DNA of 64,000 bases from Pelecanus crispus. Its lineage: Eukaryota; Chordata; Aves; Pelecaniformes; Pelecanidae. The position numbers were made by a program, and so were the translations under genes. Positions 45,901 through 64,000 of the stretch are shown here, piece by piece. The stretch covers positions 32,761,044-32,825,043 of the forward strand of contig NC_134649.1 in the NCBI RefSeq assembly GCF_030463565.1. The letters run 5' to 3'. A model generated the notes under the pieces. That model was not told the DNA's origin, made no database searches, and worked only from the letters and a program-made list of their open reading frames with translations. The stretch's first letter is position 1. Each line of letters opens with the position of its first letter.

Positions 45901-48649
45901 GGGAATTAGTCCTCTCTCCAGCCAAACAAGTGTTGCGTGAAGCTCCTGAGTGCCTGAGCCCTGTCAGATCTTCCTTTGTATCAGATGTGTTGATGATTGT
46001 TAGAATGGGAACTTTTTTTCTCATGAATTTACTTCATACCAACATCTTCTGTTTGGATGAGTTATTCTCCTTATCTGTGCTAAGGAATATTATTTTGTTT
46101 CAGCTTAAGGAATCTTTCTAGTATCTGTAATGATACAGCTTTGTCTGTGTGGGATCTTGTATGTTGTTTAAATCTATTCCCCAATTAGCACTGATGAGAT
46201 TTCTTGTTCTTAGTAGTAGCTCATTGTCATATAAAGCATGATCACGCATGTTTTTTTTCTGAATATCTTTGGTGGATTGATCTGTAGCCAGGAAGTCTAA
46301 TAGTAAAATGAACTCTTATAAAATAACTTCTAAAGGTGTGTATTGCTGGGGGCAGATTCTTTTTTAGTTCTGAATCCTTAATGGCTTTGCTTGTCTTTGA
46401 GGTAGCAGTCTACTTCAATACAACTGGAACCTTTTCCCTTTAGGCAGTGATAGGAAATAGGATATGGAGTGGATGGTGCCAGTGATAAACTTATTTGTCA
46501 CTCAGAAGAAATGGAGTAAGTGCTAGGGCCGTGTATCACAAGGCCTGGTCCTTGTGCTTTCAGTTGGTTTGGAACCAAGTCCTAAATGGAAGGACCGGTG
46601 GAGATGGTATGGGGAACCTGCTGAACTTGTCATGTGGGATGCTTGAAATTTTTGGGGGCTTAGTGGGCTATTTGTCACTTTTGACTCCTGGGACATTAGA
46701 TTGTGGGAAAACAAAAAGGATGGTACTTTTGGTTAAGGAGAAAACCATAGGCAGTCTTGAGGAGATGGGAAGTCTTCATTTAAGAAGCTGATGTAACAAA
46801 AAGTCCTGAGAAACTTAACTGAGAAGGTATGAAACAATGTATGTAATTTTGCTAATACCTCTCTTCCCCAATTGCTCATTGTGCTTGCTAAGCTCTTCAC
46901 AGGAAGGAACTTACTCTATTCTCTGTGGGAAGTTGTGTGAGATATTTTGAACTTGTGAGGGATCTCTTTTGTAGGATGACTGTTCCCAATGCATCATCTT
47001 TGTCAACATCCAGGAGCTCAGGAACAGCACGGAAGGAAGAGTTGCTAGTGCACCTTTCTTTATCTCTAGGTTTCCTTGGCAATTGAAGAGCAAAGTTGAG
47101 TTAGTACTTGCCTTACAAAGCTGACAGCATTACCTAGCAGATGGGCATTGTGTTTTCGGTAGCTTCTTAAAGATTACTCTTCCACAGTGAGGAAAAAAGT
47201 GCCAGGCTTGATCTGTACTTCAGGAATATGGGAATTACCTGGGGGAGGGAGCAGTCTGTCCCCTGCTGAGGTGCTAATGTAATAAGGGATGTGATGGAAC
47301 AGGCCAAATGTCCCATCTGCTCTACAGTAGTTCTGGTCATTATAGTGGAAACTCAGTGCAGTTGCAAGTTTGGATGCTGTCATTACTGATGAGCTGCAGC
47401 TTTTTACCATGTAAAAAGCACTGTAACAAATGCATGGTCAAAACAAAAAAAATCAGCATTACAGCCTGTGAGGTGCGTAGGGAGAAATCTCTCTCCCATT
47501 CCACCCGAAATGCAGTTTTGAAATGCTGGAGTGTTGTTACTTGTGAACAAAAAGGGCGAAGCATAGCTGTGTGTTTGGTCACCATCTCTTCTAATTGGCT
47601 TGCAGTGTTGTAACTGCCTTGTATATTAGATAGCTGTCACTGGCTGTCCTTGGGTGATGCTTCTAGCTGCATAGATTTTGGCCAATGAAGGACTGCCACG
47701 AGCCTGCTGAAGGTATACTTGACACCTTTTGTTTCATTAAGAGAGAAAATCAATTATAAGTTCAATAGGAATTATCCTGTATGCTTTACGTAAGTATCAT
47801 GATACAGTGTAGCAGGCTTCTAGTTAGCTGGTCAGAGCCATCTAGTCTGTGTGGAATCAGGGAGCGTTGGTTGGATGTCGAAGCTGGATATGCAAGATAT
47901 GTGTGTGGGCTGAAGACTGTGCTGGTGTGTATTTCTCAAATAACATTCATACGTAATGCTCTTTTTAAATTCTGCGTTCCTCTGTACCGCCTTAAACTGT
48001 ACTGAAACTAAGCTTGTGTTGTGCTATGTGGCTGAAGTCTTTTAGAGTAGTTGAAAACTTGGGGGGGGGGGTGGGGGGAGCATACAGCCCTCTTTACATG
48101 CCTTCTTAAAGGGGGAATGAGGACCCTAACTCTGATCTCTCCTCCTCTCACCATTGTGCTATGTGGAAAATGTAGATACCTATTTTAAGATGGGATCATT
48201 CAATTCCTGCTTGTTACTTCTAGCTAAAACAGTAATCTGCCAGTTGCAATAGAGAACACCTGGATTTAGGTTTTTGCCAGCTATTTGTGTGTGTAGAGAT
48301 CAGGTGCTATTGGTTTTCTCAAAGACATAAATAACCGAGACTGCAGGGATAAAAAAATTTCCTCGTGACATGGTGGAAAGAGAATTGCTTCAGAGAAATG
48401 GAAGCATTAGGTTAAGGGCGAAATATAGTTTGTTGGTGTTTAATATCTAGAAAGAAATGAGGATATTTAATTTTGAGTGTGGACTTTCTCCCCAACATTT
48501 TTTTTTTTTTTCATTTGGTTGAGAAAATAACTCGGGAGTAGTAGATCGACTTTTCTTCCCTGTAGCTTCCTGTAACCTCTGACTCTACCTTGGGTGCTCA
48601 AAAGCCCAGAGTGGCTGTACTTGAACGCTAGCGTTCTGTGAAGCTTTGG
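36951..48649. other. Intron-like AT-rich stretch, no exon recognised
   Basis: No protein-like exon was found in this 11.7 kb. Long homopolymers are mostly T on the + strand (37158, 37338, 38814, 39250, 41739, 45487, 48499), the bias often seen in introns transcribed in that direction. Segment 38521-38625 (AATTATGGCTGCAATTAAAA and following) looks like non-coding sequence under constraint, but this is only an impression from its composition. Confidence 0.4.
43160..43740 (+). mobile_element. Possible ancient L2/CR1-clade LINE relic
   Basis: A pyrimidine-rich section contains CACATGGCTTCAACTTCTAT followed by GCTGATGACTCACAGATG and a CCTCTGAC end. This resembles the part of L2-type LINEs that encodes the reverse-transcriptase YADDSQ motif: one frame gives CADDSQM directly, another gives GFNFYY just before it, so a frameshift lies between. 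Surrounding sequence (CCTCCTTCTCCTCCCACAAT, TTCCATTGCCATGGGC) has the same style. It is strongly decayed, which fits an element older than modern birds. Confidence 0.4.
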
Positions 48650-49250
48650 GCTCCCTGGCGCAGCGTTCGCAGTGCGACCTCGTTGCACGTTTCTGCAACA
48701 TAAAAGTGAATTACTTAATTTTGCCGCGGAGGGGGGGGGTAGCCTGGGCACAGGCCACCTGCTGCAGCTCCGCGTTTCAACGAACTTTCATCTAGCAGCG
48801 CCTGGAGCGGCTGCCCCCCACCCCCCGCCCCCCCGCCCGGGGGCTGCCCCCCCGCCCGGGGGCTGCCCCCCCCCCCCCCCCCCCCCGCCCGGGGGCTGCC
48901 GGGGCGGCGCGCGGCGCCTTGCCGACGGGCGGGTGCCCGTGGCCGCAGCCAGCCGCCGGGGGGCGCCTGCAGCCCGCGCGGTGGCGGGGCGCCGCCTGGC
49001 GGGCGCGGGGCCGCCCCGCGCGAGGGGAGGCCGGCAGCGGGCTCCCGGCCAGGCGCGCGCCGCGGGGGCCCGGCACGGCCGCGGCGCCCGTTCCTCCAGA
49101 AACCTCCGCTTCGCGTCGCGTTTTGTAAATACGCGGGACCACAGCTCGGCCAGGCTTCCAAGCGCTGATGGTTTGCGGTGCTCCGCTTGTTGGGAAGCAC
49201 AGCTGACATCACGAACGGCGTTTTCGAACACCGGAGGGGAAACGGGGAGA
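48650..49250 (+). promoter_or_regulatory. Second CpG island with C-rich tandem repeat
   Basis: An extremely GC-rich block includes a repeated CCCGCCCGGGGGCTGCC word (48830-48905), with a run of more than 20 C between the second and third copies. The strands are strongly asymmetric, so the C-rich strand could form i-motifs and the other G-quadruplexes. No clear exon is present. It may be a regulatory island of PFKFB4 or of an unknown transcript. Confidence 0.45.
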
Positions 49251-50390
49251 GCTTGTGTTCTAGCAGCTTTTTTTTATTCTCGGAAAGTTTTGCTCTGTTC
49301 TATTTCAGGAACTTCCCAAAAAAAAGCTGCTTCGTCTTTTGCCGCGAGAGCGGGGACAGGATATTGTCGTAGTCTGGTCAGGGCTCCCAGCTGCGGCGCT
49401 GGAGCATCCCACGCGCTTCACCTCAGGGCCTGGCACGGCGTGGGGGCTCCTTTGCAGCCATCCTGCCTATACAAACCACACGTTGTGACCTCTGGCTGTG
49501 CCTCTGCGTCCTTTAGTCGTTTTACGGATATCTCTTGGATCTTCTGCGCTGCAGAAGGGTTTGTGAACTGGTTTTTCGTGAGCTGTATCTGCTGTGCTCT
49601 GCGCGGTGAGGGCGTGGGCAGCTGGAGGACCGGAAAGTCGTCTTTTCTCACTCCAAGTAGTGAGTTGGTGCTGCCAGAGCGGTGGTGGAAAGACGGGAGG
49701 CGGAGATGTTGGGTGGTTTATGGATGTTTTATAGACTGTCAGACTATAAAGCGCTATCTTTACTAGGGAAATGAGATACATGAAAGTGACTTCCAGACAT
49801 TGCGGAACTTGTATTATATGGTTACTATATGATACAGTTTATTTACAGATACAAAGTAGGGTTTCTGTATGATCAAGCAGAAGCCTTGGTCTGTGTACGC
49901 ACAGGAGACAGGCTTCCGGGATTAACCTGGAACACAGATTAAACTGTTCCTGCTCACAACTCTTTTGGCAACTGTTAGAAGTAAATACATACTTAATGGA
50001 AGAAACCAAGAAGCTTTTTAAGTGTTCAAAAACTCCCTCTCTCTGCTCCTAGTTTTCTGACCCTTGTTAATGTAACTCCTATAACCCCTCTGCCCCTCCC
50101 CACCTTGGCTCTCAACTCACAACAAAATCAGGAAGAAATGCTAGCATAAAAGTATACTGCAGGTGCCTATGGTTGAAAATTGTTATCAGTCTTGAAGAGA
50201 AGGAAATTGCCTTAGAAAAGAGGGAAGGGCAGGTCAAGCAAACACGGCTTTGGAAAACTGGTGCTAACTTCTCCTGGGGGTGTCTCACCACATGTCTCTG
50301 AGAACTGGTTTTCTGCTGTTTAAAAAGCTACCTTTTAGCTTGTAATGGGATAGAAAAACTAAAAATGATGCTTAGAGTCTGACTAGTATT

Positions 50391-50545
50391 TAAAAAAAAA
50401 AAAAAAAACCACAAAAAAAGCCCACCCACAACAAAAGCAACTAGAAAAGATACTTTTCCCAGCCAAGCTTTGTTGCCTTCTGTTGGGCATAGATCCAGCA
50501 GCTTCCGGATTTTCTGCCTTCCCTGGTGTTTCGGGGGATCCTCCA
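50391..50545 (-). repeat. Left arm of an inverted repeat around PFKFB4 exon 1
   Basis: CAGCCAAGCTTTGTTGCCTT, the GATCCAGCAGCTTCC segment and TTTTCTGCCTTCCCTGGTGT match the reverse complement of 52141-52240 with about 10% mismatch by eye. A poly(A) tract (50391-50408) followed by CCACAAAAAAAGCCCACCCA also matches the other arm's poly(T) side. The unit is unknown to me; its A-rich end suggests retroposition. Confidence 0.8.
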
Positions 50546-51099
50546 CGGGGGATCACGACCGCCTCACCCAGCAGACCTGGTGGGTACTGACCTTCATTTG
50601 TAGTTGGGCCAGAGTCATAACGGCTGAGTGCCTGAGAGTGAATAATAATGAAAATGCATATTGCACTTCACTACCATCTTTTCAGTGTGTTGCATTTATC
50701 TTCTGTAAAATATGTAGATGTATGCAATAGTGAAATATTCAGCTTTTTTAGCACTTTGCTCAGCCCAGTTAATGAACTTCAATTGTGGGGTTTCTCTCAG
50801 CTGTAAAGCTGATGAAGTTGATTTGGAAACATGGCAGCTGGATCTTGTATCTAGCCGCACCACTGCTCTTACTGCAGGGCAAGATCTTTCGACTGCAACT
50901 TGTGAATAGTTTTTCTTGGTAGTTAAACAAGATGTTAGAAAGCTATTGTTTATTTACAGTTTTCTGCATTGAGACTAATTTAGCCTACAGGCCAAAATAG
51001 AGTTTAATTGGAAAAATGTACCATTTGGTGAATGACTTAAAGCAAATTGCACGCTCGCTGGACATGCTATTTTTAGGGCTTTTAAAAAAGGCCCTTCTG

Positions 51100-51630
51100 A
51101 GGCAGCGTGATGTTCTCCGCAGCTGGACCGCGCCGGCTGCGGAAAACGCAATCACCCGCTTGTCAGCGCACACCGGCTGCACCCCGACCCCTCGTTATCT
51201 TCGCCTGGAGGAACAGCCCTGCTTCCCTACCCCCGCCTTCCTCCTCCCGCTGCCCGGGGCCGCCGACAGCCCCGCTCGGGCTGGTGTGAAGACCCGGTGT
51301 GAAAAATAAACGGTGCGACGCGGCCTCAGCCTGCCAGGCCGCAGGGGCCGGGGGGGCTGCGCCAAGCCTCTCCCGTGAGGGAGCAGGGGCCCCGTCGGGG
51401 CCCGGCACCGCCCCGGGCCTCCGTCCTCCCGCTGCGGGCAGACACCGAGGCAGGGACCCCGCGAGGGCTCGCTCCGGCCCGAAGGCCTCGACCGGGCCGC
51501 GGCAGCCGCCGCTTCCCGCGGCCGGCCTCCCCTCAGGGGGCGGTGCGGCCTCGGCCTCGCCCCCGCCGAGCTGAGAGGCGGGGCCGCCCCGCCCGCCGCC
51601 ACTGCAGTGGGAGCCGGGAGGCGGGCGAGG
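51100..51630 (+). promoter_or_regulatory. PFKFB4 CpG-island promoter
   Basis: The half kilobase before the PFKFB4 start codon is CpG-rich with GC-box words (GGCGGGGCCGCCCCGCCCGC near 51577-51597) and no TATA box. The island continues through exon 1 into the intron to about 52.1 kb. Mammalian PFKFB4 is hypoxia-induced through HIF-1 sites; I did not find an unambiguous hypoxia element by eye in this stretch. Confidence 0.65.

Positions 51631-64000
<12,370 letters not shown>

Noticed and set aside
48672-49766. Open frame of 364 codons on the + strand at the second CpG island
   Set aside because: It translates a low-complexity C-rich repeat and then unrelated sequence, with no domain and no supporting splice or polyadenylation signal.

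Overview
The window looks like a bird genome, probably a GC-rich microchromosome. It has compact, CpG-island-promoted genes with conserved vertebrate exon structure, and its dispersed repeats are almost all 5'-truncated CR1 LINEs. Four genes at the left, all on the + strand, reproduce the 'tumour suppressor/hyaluronidase' cluster known from human 3p21.31: the last exon of RASSF1 (2-154), TUSC2 (814-2987, long 3'UTR to about 5.7 kb), HYAL2 (9843-12121, GPI-anchor type) and HYAL1 (13679-15200, secreted/lysosomal type). Each has usable splice sites and a downstream AATAAA. A seven-copy minisatellite with alternating 94/111-bp units lies between TUSC2 and HYAL2.

Synteny then breaks. The genes that follow HYAL1 in mammals (NAA80/HYAL3/IFRD2) are not seen. 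Instead, 16.7-26.2 kb holds a direct tandem duplication with 4,634-bp spacing and 4,434 bp of near-identical sequence; I noticed only two differences, both inside a CR1. Each copy carries an intact two-exon gene on the - strand for an HSFY/HSFX-type heat-shock-factor-like protein. The DNA-binding domain is split between exon 1 and exon 2 and rejoins in frame through a GT...AG intron, followed by a polyadenylation signal. Older, diverged fragments of the same unit flank the pair. The right fragment lacks the CR1 present in both young copies, so it preserves a pre-insertion state; the left one lacks exon 2. This is the most interesting part of the window: a lineage-specific, still expanding HSF-like family inserted at a synteny breakpoint.

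From 26.2 to 36.1 kb there is AT-richer sequence in which I see no gene, only two CR1 fragments. A strong CpG island at 36.15-36.95 kb contains candidate first exons on the + strand. A second, extremely C/G-rich island lies at 48.65-49.25 kb. The third island (51.1-52.1 kb) is the PFKFB4 promoter and first exon. PFKFB4 runs off the right end: exons 1-3 lie at 51631-51736, 59450-59566 and 63220-63316 and encode the N-terminus and Walker A motif of 6-phosphofructo-2-kinase. A roughly 155-bp inverted repeat with poly(A) tracts brackets PFKFB4 exon 1.

Functionally the window juxtaposes Ras-effector/tumour-suppressor genes, hyaluronan catabolism, a duplicated putative transcription factor and a glycolytic regulator. 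They do not form one pathway; apart from the RASSF1-TUSC2-HYAL2-HYAL1 cluster, which is ancient, the neighbourhood seems to be a product of rearrangement.
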